DNA from: an uncultured Clostridium sp.
GTDB lineage: Bacteria > Bacillota > Clostridia > TANB77 > CAG-508
Length of the DNA stretch: 51,325 nt
Direction of reading: 5' to 3'
NCBI GenBank assembly: GCA_900557195.1
Contig: USRT01000013.1
Span: forward strand, 1-51,325
Below are positions 12,501 through 20,262 of this stretch, piece by piece; within the stretch, counting starts at the first letter, position 1; each line of letters begins with the position of its first letter. The position numbers and the translations under genes are program-made. The notes under the pieces are model-generated. The model saw only the letters and a list, made by a program, of their open reading frames with translations, was not told the origin of the DNA and ran no database searches.

Positions 12501-14192
12501 AGTACAAATACAGATATGGAAGATGCAAAGATTGAAAAGATAGTAGAAACACAATATGCAATGTATGCCATTGATGAGACAGGAAAAACATATACTTGGG
12601 GAAGAAATACGTATTATGGTTGCGGAATAGGAAATGCTAGCGTAGTAGTGACACCAGTAAAATTTGGAAAAGGAACCATTCTTGAAAATACATTAATTAG
12701 TGATATACAATCTTATAATGATAGTTATTATCTAACAACAAAAGATGGTAAATTCTATGTGTGGGGACGTAACTATAATGGAGTATGTGGAACAGGAACA
12801 ACAACTAGTATAACTACACCTAGAAGATTAAGCTTTACAGTAAAAGAAGTAATATCAACAGGAGAAATTAATATGATAGTTGATACAGATGGAAACATAT
12901 GGACATGGGGAATTACTAATACTTATGGACAATTAGGAACAGGAACAACAGGAACTGTATTAACACCAACTAATATATCTAAGGGTAAGTTTGCTGTAAA
13001 ACAAATAAGGACAATGCCATCAGGTAGTTATATGATAATTGATACAAATGGAGACATATGGTCATGGGGATACAATAATGGATTATTGGGAACAGGAAAA
13101 ACAGAAAATGTATTGTCACCAACATGTATTACAAATGATGTTAAATTTGAAAGAATAATAAATACAAAATCTAGTTCACCAATATTACAAGATACGGAAG
13201 GAAAGACTTGGAGAATATATTCTAATGCTCTGAAATGTGTATCAGAAGAAATGATGATTAGTGAAATATTATATGAACCACTTGATGTTATTGTAAAAGA
13301 TGTAAATGGAAAAATTTGGTCAACAACTACTAGTACAGCAAGTTGTATAAGCGACGGAACTGATTTAGAAGGAAAAGACATTGTAGAGGTTGAAAAATTA
13401 GGAAATACATATATTGCGAAAGATTTAGATGGAAAAGTATATTCATGGGGAGGTAATGTGTATGGACAATGTGGAACAGGAGAGACTACGATAAATGTTA
13501 CTCCAAAGTGTATTAATACAGGAGAACTAGAAGATGTAAGATTTACTGAGATATCATATGATGCGACTAATTATGTTATGACAGCTAAAGATTCAAATGG
13601 TAAAGTTTGGAAATGGGGCAGAAATAATGCTGGACAAATAGGTCTTGGTATAAAAGGTAACATATTAAAACCAGTATGTGCTACAGATTATTATGAAAAA
13701 GTAGGATTTAATCCAGATGAGTCAAGACTTCTAGATGTTACAGGTATTTTTGGAAGTACTGCTGCCACTAAAATTGCTATAGATAAAGACGGAAAAGTGT
13801 GGTTATGGACTGGAAATACTCTAACATGTTTAAGTAACAATAATGAAGAGTTAAATCTAAAAAATGGTAATATAAAATTCTCAAATGGTTTTGTATATGC
13901 ACTAACAGAAGATGGAACAGCTTGGGTAATGGGGGGAAGGGTATTTTCTCCTATAAAACTAAACGATTGTAAAGAATTCGAAGGAAAAGTAATAAAAGAA
14001 ATAGGATATACTCAAAAAGATAGTACAGGATATATATATGTATTAACAACAGATAAACAAATTTATTCTATAAGTTTAAATGAAGAAATGGTAATAGAAA
14101 ATATAGAAAGTACAAATGAAATATTACAAACATATCAAGGTGCAGGTACAAGACAATTTAGTATAGTTAAAGATGCAGAATATACGAAATAG
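3564..14192 (+). CDS. Giant secreted protein with Cna-B-like and RCC1 repeats
   Basis: The 3542-residue product has a signal peptide (hydrophobic core about residues 16-36, cleavage likely after ITISEA). Residues about 40-930 look like adhesin-type beta-sandwich regions without a family I can name. From about 938 to 1830 there are roughly eight Cna-B/SpaA-like modules, recognised by repeated G-x-Y-x-[IVL]-x-E endings such as GTYRVVEES, GEYKITEAS, GKYKIEEC and GTYEIEEVY. From about 1940 to 3515 there are over 25 RCC1-type blades with the pattern [IVL]W-x-WG-x-N-x-x-G-x-LG-x-GT. Around twenty of these also carry a P-x-C-[ILV] motif. No LPxTG motif or C-terminal membrane helix is present, so it is probably secreted or held by partners. 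The start is supported by AGGGGAGAAAG at 3550-3560. The reading frame is intact across 10.6 kb with no in-frame CGG. Confidence 0.85.
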   Translation: MDTISKEGVFLKLKKILSSSLILVMLLSLCTPLITISEAKDTDSEYCSFDINWSNGTKDLETNSNTSVTATFKLDLNTVQTGFKYLEMNVSDISENSVKLKTTIAITNLNDVNVERVSGNRLIFKDNVNAGTSLTSTVKFVFPRAEDFSDYEKSIAVTLTGEYIDPETNEYVQIDTERILNVSVKPTNEVFSYNANITLEQDSASSTNRTDIYGPSIEGKTKYLGWKASNVTASYTVELTSSSYTQKATLDITINRTSTRNDNPMDSGYTINFGGLERVFGEPQEIKNDDGSVTYRFIKGENSEECNLEKCFSMYKEQYIVTVNYTIPDTENSPTPDSVADSATTTTYFDAKLYGTGWNVVRNKDGLTTSKVNMSKSVNSTKNAQVLYYLTGYHSWASIKYATIENGRSLTEEKLETLANGESIDLGYRLSISYTIDRDTDEQTGSVVHRGMNISYLGDDKVVKTISVGESMLLKSITAPSGMTLIANGQSYELSDTYVVEDGNKISTYSVKLEDFLRKQYHGYNVVYTLSGAKLKELGLSETEIKNIIWIGQNATASGNTWLKEGNQAYYYTVDAEAYKKSYMELDIGNSDGNTNTYGKQEENTISLLMYKNTNVIKDRDLTVKNVNPTIYIKFPDAYKYRVKEVSLSNDANGKMYVDSYRMENGYLIINCKGTYTSTSIYEQMQIHVKTERELVDANPSTSQSVQAWLFTENENYISGTYSNINPDKAVAQYMSKNFTVEKSSGIYIRTGIYRNKVMNIPDGNSESSKSNPMKYKNNETVTYRTKVNSNGETLKNLSIINRLPLQGNKNITAGVDLGSNISLTNLQNIKVYVNSVVQTSGYTILYSQNIDANTDDDFEELTDTTDLSTVKTIKVVMDNNFVLSGNRDLIIEYQMVMPTLEENESNLAGSISAISYTNSKNVSGSLESSAAYVTNGNPNGTITLKKVFEGTQDGAPEGVSLKGIKFRFINVDTNDILVIEGQKEVGIFETDENGIINIQDVPEGTYRVVEESEFDNYRGIDYAEVTIENGKAYPETIEAKNRLELGTLKVHKLWADANENQGNVTLKIERTDSLNFSATAIADKETGIATFEGLPYGEYKITEASSIYGWHGKDVIVNLNDEIVEEDYDNYITKGILQIVKTVPEKETVEGLTFRLSGQGDINYINKDGKEVRNTINKDIVIGEDNGDITTIISEDKKQVTITVPELPVGSYKIEEINMPVVNTSTGSVTKYVNLSKRISIPDEEGKISNVTLKNKYKTGTLNINVTATEGTELEQFKVKITGISYYGTRVTEEINVPSNGQITINGLEIGKYKIEECNTKESNGKIVTISPDGYEVSYNPEDANTNGIEIEYGKTSNAQIHNEYVGKGVVKIVKSLEEEDDVSKAYGIQFKIKGKDLVGKDVDETITIGENGIGTSNPIPVGTYLLSEIEETVPKKYAVCEEQEITIKTENTKESPLVLNIENKLAIGNIIMETELATGGYPSKPVTYSVTKVNDKLQAIDKPIEITGDKKSHAELNDVKSGKYLVEQKVIPDGYIKDTRQVVNITREESGYALFIIDKEEIEEFEKTKVTINKQIVNEYGDIATEEDFKEAKIDVKDEYSFEVRIQNVDTKEIYYSFIDDKNADTIVGLPYGTYEIEEVYKPKFKMLEIQGERLIEDEETGKLTFTLSEDNEEIQNNIIINIKNQIDKEFGFGGQDSKDNLSRLLVEEVEELAITKAKVYVRDDENNKVSDATFKLYDSNGNIVKLAGSDGIYFLSDDGKEVISPVDGCIILRALPVGEYKLVNESVNESFLKSDDRTVTVYESAVGITRIELLRNIPRGSMRLSTVYTDDSGEEHYAPRSKYKILNPKTYEVLTFIRKADGTYERSNLPNATDKISLKSGYIDVNGIEAGVEYQVGLVDVTESYGIIKEAPEVVTLEDGESREIKVNVKDRTGGFVKVMTPGSGTETVALDSEGKIWMYSDWNYNRYGLQQNYQLQCINDIALYSNIKDIRFRDISYAADSGGAFIGIDIEGRVWTWGYNNYGILGDGTTSNTNRMNPVCISDIEGNPLCDNNIKIKKVPLGNYDGRSAWALDEQGKIWFWGSMRDIYNAADPWLEDTNTPVCISDTVNELKDVIITDIFSGYNKVIAIDNEGKVWTWGQNYFGACGLPYEIENNDSSISYVSYVKPTCISNLEGSNIKNVKMKKATAGYAITLLIDTQNRLWALGSSDNGKIGNGIVVDNSSYSNPYYYNPICLNDNNENNPLNGIGIIDVACQYETIAAVDENGKLWTWGSDYDQGQLGTGSKYTYDGSGNYNKSYAIYPMCITDLENNELDTVKLVSTSAPYCNNAAAIDSEGNIWIWGDNGLTLGFYNSKPLPPTKLTISKTAHFEIPKFKKIDAGYDMSAGIDENGKVWTWGYGNSNGANLGTGYYSSSYTSVNPVMVGGCNNKISKETIVDVSVGYMHTIAIDDKGKLWFWGYNGNGESGISREELDAYSIGDPICITNMNYEGNVVYGKEIVKVEAGYNMSAIIDSEGKLYTCGYNREGALGDGTISTNNNGYKCINNIYPELENKKIIDVSISNTHNSSHLIVLDEDGNVWTCGKNDKGQLGYGKFSENNLNLVCISKMSDNLLYGKKIMSVSAGHDHSVALDEDGKLYLWGGNGSGQLGNGTKDTNYKIVCLTDYRNSKLYGKKIKKIKAGYMMTLVVDSEGKVYTCGDNCYYQLGQGETDTGYDSLEMKCVNNSTDFIPENISVGPQYDVIAIDTKGNVWAWGYNYYCKNGLRTQAPFPMKWTGEFYVYDSEVESFDESTKLNVQDVLTINDSIEEACIYPENIKDKRVVNTYNSSSTIALDTDGKLWTWGDNNSYGILGDGTTSSRNVPKCINDGFSGVDISEILYADSAIVIVKDMQGNLWSWGDNGQGKIGMPYVDSWSKYTEPQCISQGTDLDGKNIVSIKVFNRIVVALDDAGKVYTWGENATTQLGITGSPRYSTPVCISTNTDMEDAKIEKIVETQYAMYAIDETGKTYTWGRNTYYGCGIGNASVVVTPVKFGKGTILENTLISDIQSYNDSYYLTTKDGKFYVWGRNYNGVCGTGTTTSITTPRRLSFTVKEVISTGEINMIVDTDGNIWTWGITNTYGQLGTGTTGTVLTPTNISKGKFAVKQIRTMPSGSYMIIDTNGDIWSWGYNNGLLGTGKTENVLSPTCITNDVKFERIINTKSSSPILQDTEGKTWRIYSNALKCVSEEMMISEILYEPLDVIVKDVNGKIWSTTTSTASCISDGTDLEGKDIVEVEKLGNTYIAKDLDGKVYSWGGNVYGQCGTGETTINVTPKCINTGELEDVRFTEISYDATNYVMTAKDSNGKVWKWGRNNAGQIGLGIKGNILKPVCATDYYEKVGFNPDESRLLDVTGIFGSTAATKIAIDKDGKVWLWTGNTLTCLSNNNEELNLKNGNIKFSNGFVYALTEDGTAWVMGGRVFSPIKLNDCKEFEGKVIKEIGYTQKDSTGYIYVLTTDKQIYSISLNEEMVIENIESTNEILQTYQGAGTRQFSIVKDAEYTK

Positions 14193-14207
14193 AACACAAA
14201 GCAAAAA

Positions 14208-14242
14208 GAATAGGTAAATTTTCCTAAATTTGCCTATTCTTT
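14208..14242 (+). terminator. Intrinsic terminator after the giant gene
   Basis: The stem GAATAGGTAAATTT pairs with AAATTTGCCTATTC around a TCCT loop (one G-T type mismatch) and is followed by TTTTC. Confidence 0.85.
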
Positions 14243-14266
14243 TCTTATACAATTTTATGAAAAAGA

Positions 14267-14295
14267 TTGATAAAAAAACATGATTAATGTATAAT
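14267..14295 (+). promoter_or_regulatory. Sigma-A promoter of the TasA-like/MucBP operon
   Basis: TTGATA at 14267-14272 and TATAAT at 14290-14295 are spaced by 17 bases. The next three genes follow on the same strand with no strong terminator between them. Confidence 0.8.
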
Positions 14296-14332
14296 AAAAT
14301 CGTACAAAAGTATAAAAAGGAAGGGGAATACT

Positions 14333-15043
14333 ATGAAGAAGAAAAAGATAGGAGTAATAGTTCTTGTTATTGTAATAATTGTAGGTATAGTTCTTGCCAC
14401 AGTTTCTATAAATAGATTAATTCAAAACTTAGTAAAATCGGGAACTGTTCAAGTAGAAGAAATAAATTTACAATTAAAAGACTTAGAAGGAAATAGTACT
14501 AAAGAAATAGCAGACTGGGAACCAGGAGATGTAGATTTAGTAACATGGAAGGTAAAAAACATTGGCACATCGGCAGTTTATACAAGAAATAAATTACAAA
14601 TTTATTGGAATGAAGAAGTATTAAGTAACAATCAGGTAATTTATCTTTATCCAGCTAATATGAGTAAACAAGAAATAATTGAGGATTATAAAAAAGGTGA
14701 AGAATCTAAATATAAACTAAATGTAACTTCAGGAGAAATTACATTAGACGACAATACTATGAAGAAAGGAATTGAATATCAATTTTTAGGAGATGTTTTA
14801 GATGGAACTAAAATGACAGGGAAATCTAAAGAAGTAAATTATAATTCAGAAAGTTTTGTAAATACAACAGATGATAAAAGTGAAGTAGAAGATGAAATTG
14901 CATTTAATATATTACTTAGTCCTAATACATCATATTTGTATGAAGGAAAGACAATTACAATTAAAGTTGTAACAGAAGCAATGCAATTTACAGAAGAAGG
15001 AAAAGAAGAATGGCAAATTGTAGATACACAAACGATTAATTAA
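14333..15043 (+). CDS. TasA/camelysin-like exported protein
   Basis: The 236-residue protein has a Lys-rich start and one hydrophobic segment (residues about 6-24) ending in VLATVSINRL, like the SipW-dependent signal peptides of TasA/CalY proteins. The following domain has the W-x-PGD and V-x-N-x-G pattern (DWEPGDVDLVTWKVKNIG) typical of TasA-like fibre subunits, where the GD precedes a beta strand. No dedicated signal peptidase is seen in the window. It shares an operon with a second protein of the same style (15113) and an LPKTG-anchored MucBP protein (15722), suggesting that the three build a surface or matrix structure. The family assignment is an inference from motif and layout. Confidence 0.6.
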   Translation: MKKKKIGVIVLVIVIIVGIVLATVSINRLIQNLVKSGTVQVEEINLQLKDLEGNSTKEIADWEPGDVDLVTWKVKNIGTSAVYTRNKLQIYWNEEVLSNNQVIYLYPANMSKQEIIEDYKKGEESKYKLNVTSGEITLDDNTMKKGIEYQFLGDVLDGTKMTGKSKEVNYNSESFVNTTDDKSEVEDEIAFNILLSPNTSYLYEGKTITIKVVTEAMQFTEEGKEEWQIVDTQTIN

Positions 15044-15112
15044 GATGGTGGCGCAAAAGTAATCTATAAAAATAGATTATAAAGATACTATTAAAAATGG
15101 AGGGGTTAACAT

Positions 15113-15706
15113 ATGAAAAAGAATAAAAAAATCATTATTGGAATCATTATTGCTTTAATATTAATAATTCTTATATCTACAATAGTACTTGCTTTATTTA
15201 CATCAAGACAAGAAGAAACCGCAAAAATAAATATTGGAAACTTAGATGTAATTCTAGTAGAAGACTGGCCAGACGATGTTCCAGAAATAGGATTAGAAAG
15301 AAACTCTAAAACTGTTAAAGGTGAATCTGTAGCAGAAAAAAAAGCATATGTAAGAATGAGATTTATTCCAGTAATAGAATATTATTATGAAGCAGAAGAA
15401 GATGGAAAACAGATAGCAGAATGGAGAACAGCACCAATTTCACAAAATAATATTAAATTAACAATAGATGGAAAAGATAATTGGGTAAAACAAGGAGAAT
15501 ACTATTATTATAAAAAAATATTAAATTCAAAAGAATCTACAGAAGATTTAGATTTATCATGGGAGATAGTAGAAATACCAGGAACAATAAAAGATTATAA
15601 AATTAGGACAGATGTAAGAGTTTTACTTGAGTATTCACAGGTTTCTAATGAAGTGTGGAAAACTATATTCCAAATTGACGATTTACCAGAAGGTGTAGAA
15701 AGGTAA
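15113..15706 (+). CDS. Second TasA-like exported protein
   Basis: The 197-residue product has a basic start, a long hydrophobic segment (residues about 7-29) and then TSRQEETAKINIGNLDVIL. This resembles the mature N-terminus of the 'alternate signal-mediated exported protein' / SipW-dependent group. The remainder is a predicted beta domain with many Tyr and Trp residues. AGGGG at about 15101-15105 precedes the ATG. It ends three bases before the ribosome binding region of the MucBP gene, so the two are probably translationally coupled. The function is inferred from context. Confidence 0.6.
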   Translation: MKKNKKIIIGIIIALILIILISTIVLALFTSRQEETAKINIGNLDVILVEDWPDDVPEIGLERNSKTVKGESVAEKKAYVRMRFIPVIEYYYEAEEDGKQIAEWRTAPISQNNIKLTIDGKDNWVKQGEYYYYKKILNSKESTEDLDLSWEIVEIPGTIKDYKIRTDVRVLLEYSQVSNEVWKTIFQIDDLPEGVER

Positions 15707-15721
15707 GAGGTGAAAAATATT

Positions 15722-18055
15722 ATGAAAAAGAGTAAAATAATTATTTCCATAATACTAATAATTACTATATTAGGAATGTATGTAGAATCTCTTGCTGCAA
15801 GTTTTAATTTAAATGTATTATTTGATGGTAAAAATATAAGTATGGAATCTGAAACTCCAGATATGAGTTGGAATTTAGAAAATTTCTTGCCAGGTAATTC
15901 TGATACATCATCAATTACAATACAAAATGGAGGAAAAAAGACAGCTACAGTAGAAACTACAATTAGTATAGAAGAAGATACTGGACTTTTAGAAATGATA
16001 GATTTAAAAGTCACAAATAAAGCAGGTGAAGTTGTATTTACAGGTAAATATACAGAGTTTAAAACTATAGAAAAAAGCTTAAAACCAGGAGAAAGTGAAA
16101 CTTATACGGCAGTAACTTCATTAAATGTAAATGCAGGTAATGAATATCAAGATAAACAATATAAATTAAAATTTAACTTTAAAGCTATTGGTGAAATACC
16201 ATATGGTACATTAACTGTAAAGTATGTAGACGAAAATGGAGATGACCTAGAGCCACCAACAGTTGAAACTAAAAAGATAACATCAGAAAAATATAATTTA
16301 CCAGAAACAGGAAAAAATTTTGATGGATATCGTTTTGAAAGAGTGGAAGGAGAACTTACGGGAGAATACAAAGAAGAAGGAACAACTGTTATATATCATT
16401 ATAATAAAATAAAATATGGAAATTTAATTGTAAACTATGTAGATGAAGAAGGAACATTATTAGAACAAAAAAAAGATACCAAAGAAGTTGGAACAGAATA
16501 CACTTTAGATACTACAGGAAAGAATATTGATGGATATAGATTTGAAAGTGTAGAAGGAAAAGTATCAGGTAATTATACCGAAGGAGATACAATAGTTACA
16601 TACCACTATAAAAAAATAAAATATGGAAAATTAACAGAAAGACATATAGGCGAAGAAGGAACAATATTAGAACAAAATCAAGAAATAAAAGAAGTTGATA
16701 CACCATACAGTTTACCATCTACAGGAAAACAATTTGATGGTTATAAGTTTGACAGAGTAGAAGGAATGGTAACAGGTAAATATACAGAAGGAGAAACAGT
16801 AGTAACATATTATTATAACAAAATAAAATATGGAAAATTAATAGTAAAATATGTGGATAAAGAAGGAAATGTATTAGAACAAAAACAAGAAACAAAGGAA
16901 ACAGGAACACCATATTCACTAGAATCTGTTGGAAAAGATATACCAGGATACACATTTGAAAAAGTAGAAGGAAATTTAAATGGAGAATATAAAGTTGAAG
17001 ACACTATAGTAACATATATTTACAATAAGGTTCCAGAAATAAAAACAGGAAGATTAATTATAAGATATGTAGACCAAGATAGAAAAGTTCTTGAAGAAGA
17101 AATAGAGACAAAACAAGTTGGAACTTCTTACGAATTAAATCCAATGGGAAAAGAAATTCAAGGGTACGACTTTGTAACAGTTGAAGGAGATTGTATTGGA
17201 GAATATAAAGAATCTGATACTATAGTAATATACAGATACAAAAAAAGAGAAAATGGAAAAGTAATAATAAGATATGTAGACGAAAATGAAAACATCTTAG
17301 AAGAAGTAGTAACAACAGGTATAGTTGATTATCCATATGGTTTTTCAGAAGAAGAAGTGAAAAAAGATATACCAGGATATGACTTTAAGAAAATAGAAGG
17401 AAGTCTAACAGGAGAGTACAAAAAAGAAGACACTATAATATTTTGTCGCTATGAAAAAATAAAATATGGAAAAGTAATAATAAGATATGTAGACGAAAAT
17501 GAAAATATTTTAGAAGAAGTAGTAACAACAGAAAAAGTAGGAAAAACATACAGTTATACAGAAGAAGAAGTGAAAAAAGATATACCAGGATATGACTTTA
17601 AAAAAATAGAAGGAGAATTAACTGGAGAATACAAACAAGAAGATACAGTTATATTCTGCCGTTATGAAAAAATAAAATATGGAAGACTTATTGTTGTTTG
17701 CATAGATGAAAATAATGAAGTAATAAAAAGAACTGTTACAACAGAAAAAGTAGGAACAGATTATAATTTAGGTAAAGTGGGAGAAGAAATTGAAGGATAT
17801 ACATTCCTAGGAGTAGAGGGAGAGCCAGTAGGAAAATATAAAGAAGAAGATACTATAGTAACATATAGATATGAAAAGAATAAACCTCAAGGTCCATCTA
17901 CAGAAGAAGTAACACTTCCAAAAACAGGACAGTTTATATATCTTTATATAATACTTGGTGTAGTTATACTTGGATTATTTTTCTTATTGTTATTAGCAAA
18001 GAAAAGAAAAAAAGATGAGGAAGAAGAAAATAAAGTAAATAATAAAAAGCAATAA
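15722..18055 (+). CDS. LPKTG-anchored surface protein with eight MucBP repeats
   Basis: The 777-residue wall-anchored protein has an N-terminal signal segment (to about residue 27) and a non-repeated domain with DMSWNLENFLPGN, similar in style to the two upstream TasA-like proteins. Eight MucBP-type repeats of about 70 residues follow. Each starts with [YTN]G-[KNRT]-[LV]-[IT] and R/K-YVDE and ends with a T-[VI]-x-[YF]-x-Y strand. Near residue 732 there is LPKTGQF, then a hydrophobic helix and a tail of Lys and Arg, the standard sortase anchor. Repeats six and seven are almost the same at DNA level. I chose ATG 15722 over GTG 15710 because AGAGGTGA sits about eight bases before it. The class D sortase at 2556 or at 43549 is the likely anchoring enzyme. 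Confidence 0.85.
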   Translation: MKKSKIIISIILIITILGMYVESLAASFNLNVLFDGKNISMESETPDMSWNLENFLPGNSDTSSITIQNGGKKTATVETTISIEEDTGLLEMIDLKVTNKAGEVVFTGKYTEFKTIEKSLKPGESETYTAVTSLNVNAGNEYQDKQYKLKFNFKAIGEIPYGTLTVKYVDENGDDLEPPTVETKKITSEKYNLPETGKNFDGYRFERVEGELTGEYKEEGTTVIYHYNKIKYGNLIVNYVDEEGTLLEQKKDTKEVGTEYTLDTTGKNIDGYRFESVEGKVSGNYTEGDTIVTYHYKKIKYGKLTERHIGEEGTILEQNQEIKEVDTPYSLPSTGKQFDGYKFDRVEGMVTGKYTEGETVVTYYYNKIKYGKLIVKYVDKEGNVLEQKQETKETGTPYSLESVGKDIPGYTFEKVEGNLNGEYKVEDTIVTYIYNKVPEIKTGRLIIRYVDQDRKVLEEEIETKQVGTSYELNPMGKEIQGYDFVTVEGDCIGEYKESDTIVIYRYKKRENGKVIIRYVDENENILEEVVTTGIVDYPYGFSEEEVKKDIPGYDFKKIEGSLTGEYKKEDTIIFCRYEKIKYGKVIIRYVDENENILEEVVTTEKVGKTYSYTEEEVKKDIPGYDFKKIEGELTGEYKQEDTVIFCRYEKIKYGRLIVVCIDENNEVIKRTVTTEKVGTDYNLGKVGEEIEGYTFLGVEGEPVGKYKEEDTIVTYRYEKNKPQGPSTEEVTLPKTGQFIYLYIILGVVILGLFFLLLLAKKRKKDEEEENKVNNKKQ

Positions 18056-18060
18056 AAAAG

Positions 18061-18092
18061 AAGCGTAGATTATAAAAGTCTACGCTTTTTTG
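18061..18092 (+). terminator. Intrinsic terminator after the MucBP gene
   Basis: The stem AAGCGTAGA (18061-18069) pairs with TCTACGCTT (18079-18087) and is followed by a T run. Confidence 0.9.
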
Positions 18093-18322
18093 TGTATAAA
18101 AATGATAAAAAGATTTTTTAGTATACATATTTTTATCTTTTTTGAAACTAATAAATAGATTTTATATTATATTATTGCTATAATATATATAGCAAAATGT
18201 AAAAAAGTATAATAGGAGATGATGAAATGGCGTTAATTTTGCAAGAACATCAACAGGAAGCTTATAATAATGTAACAAAACACTTTGAGGAAGGGAATAA
18301 ATCAATAGTAGTATTTCCAACA

Positions 18323-18325
18323 TGA
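18323..18325 (+). other. In-frame TGA at the Walker A glycine
   Basis: Zero-frame codons are CCA ACA TGA TGC GGA AAA TCG. Family consensus would be P-T-G-C-G-K-S, so TGA replaces a GGA-like glycine codon by one base change. Confidence 0.8.
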
Positions 18326-19672
18326 TGCGGAAAATCGTTTGTATCTTTAAAATTGATGGAGGACAATAGAGATAAAAGGTTATTATTTATAGCACCATCA
18401 CACACAATAAAAAATCAAATGTATGAATATATAATAAAATATTTGTCAACAGAAGAAACTGATAAAGAGATAAGCTCTAGAGAACAAATAAAAGGGAAAA
18501 AATTGAGTGTAAAAGAAAAGGTGAAAATAATACTTCCTAATTTTGAGGCTACTTTATATCAAACAATGATAAGTAAAAGCAAAATGACTCAAGAAGTATT
18601 AGATAAGTTAGAACCAGATTTTGTAATTTGCGATGAAGCACATCATATAAAAAGAAAGAAACAAGAAGAAGGAATTGAAAAAAGTGAAGAAGAAATTCAA
18701 AAAGAGATACAAGAAGAAGCAAATGTTTGGGGAACTGCAATGGCAAGTTTCATTGAGAAAAATCCTCAAGCGAAGATTTTGGGGATTACTGCAACACCAG
18801 AAAGAAGCGATGGTGTAAATATTGCAGTTGACTTCTTCGAAGGTAACATTGCATCAGAAATTTCATTAATAGAAGCATTAACAAGAGAAGACATTCCAAT
18901 AAAAGTGCCAGATTATGTATCATGTGTATATACAATGATGGATGAAATAAATGAAGAATCAATACAGGAGCAAATTGAAAAGTATAAGTCATCAGATCCA
19001 GAAAAAGCAGAAGAATTACAAGCAAAATTAGACAGAATTCGAAAAATAGCAGATTCAGGTAAAGGTATACCAGATTTATTTACAGAACATCTAGGAACAG
19101 AAGAGGCAAAGGCGTTAGGAAGAGATAAAGGAAGATATATTGTTTTTTGTGATAGTATAGAAGATATGCAAGAGAAAATGAAAGGCGCAAAGGAATGGTT
19201 TGCAGGAGTTGATTCTGAACCAGAAATATATTCAGTTTCTTCAAAACAAAAAAATAATAATAGTCAGATTTCTGCTTTTGAACAATCGAGTTCAGATCAC
19301 ATTAAACTATTATTTTCAGTTGATATGTTAAATGAAGGTTTACATGTTGAAGATATATCTGGAGTAATAATGTCCAGAAAGACAGATTCAAGAAATATTT
19401 ATTTGCAACAATTAGGTAGAGCAATTTCGTCAGATCCAGATAGAGCAAAACCAATAGTATTTGATTTAGCTAATAATTATTTGACTTATAATATTTATGA
19501 AGAATTAAAAAGTAGAAAAATAAATTCTAGAGGAAATAAAAGTGGTACAACATATATAGGTGAAGACGATGATATTTCTCTTGATAAAGATGATGATTTG
19601 TTTGCAGTGTTTAGAATAAGTGGAATTATGGAAGATTTAGTAGATTTGCTAGATGTAGGAGAGCAGGGAAGA

Positions 19673-20262
19673 GATGCCAATCAAGAATTAATAGAGAAGT
19701 TACAGAAATTAGATGCTATAGGAATAGATTGTTCTTCGATAAAATCAAGAGATACAATAGAAACTTTAGTAAAGAGATTAATAAAAGAAGGAAAAATAGA
19801 AGAAAAAAAAAGAAAAAAGTAAGTTAGAAGAATTAGGTCTTGATTTTAGGATTGGAAATAGAGTAAATGGTTTTAAAGGAAGATTTAGGGGAACAGAAGA
19901 AGGTACAAAACCAACCGAAGAGCAGGTAGAAATAGCAAAAAGCTTAGGAATTTCATTAGAAAAGCAAGATGCTAATCAAGAATTAATAGAGAAGTTACAG
20001 AAATTAGATGCTATGGGAATAGATTGTTCTTCGATAAAAACAGGTGATACAATAGAAACTTTAGTAAAGAGATTAATAAAAGAAGGAAAAATAGAAGAAA
20101 AAAAAAGAAAAAAGTAAGTTAGAAGAATTAGGTCTTGATTTTAGGATTGGAAATAGAGTAAATGGTTTTAAAGGAAGATTTAGGGGAACAGAAGAAGGTA
20201 CAAAACCAACCGAAGAGCAGGTAGAAATAGCAAAAAGCTTAGGAATTTCATTTGAAAAAAAG
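19673..20262 (+). repeat. Tandem 295-bp module in the helicase tail, two copies
   Basis: Copy one starts at 19673 (GATGCCAATCAAG) and copy two at 19968 (GATGCTAATCAAG), an offset of 295 bases. The copies differ at a few positions (for example SR to TG codons near 19750/20042) and are identical over the 3' part. The period is 98 codons plus one base, matching the extra A in each A9 tract. Confidence 0.9.
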
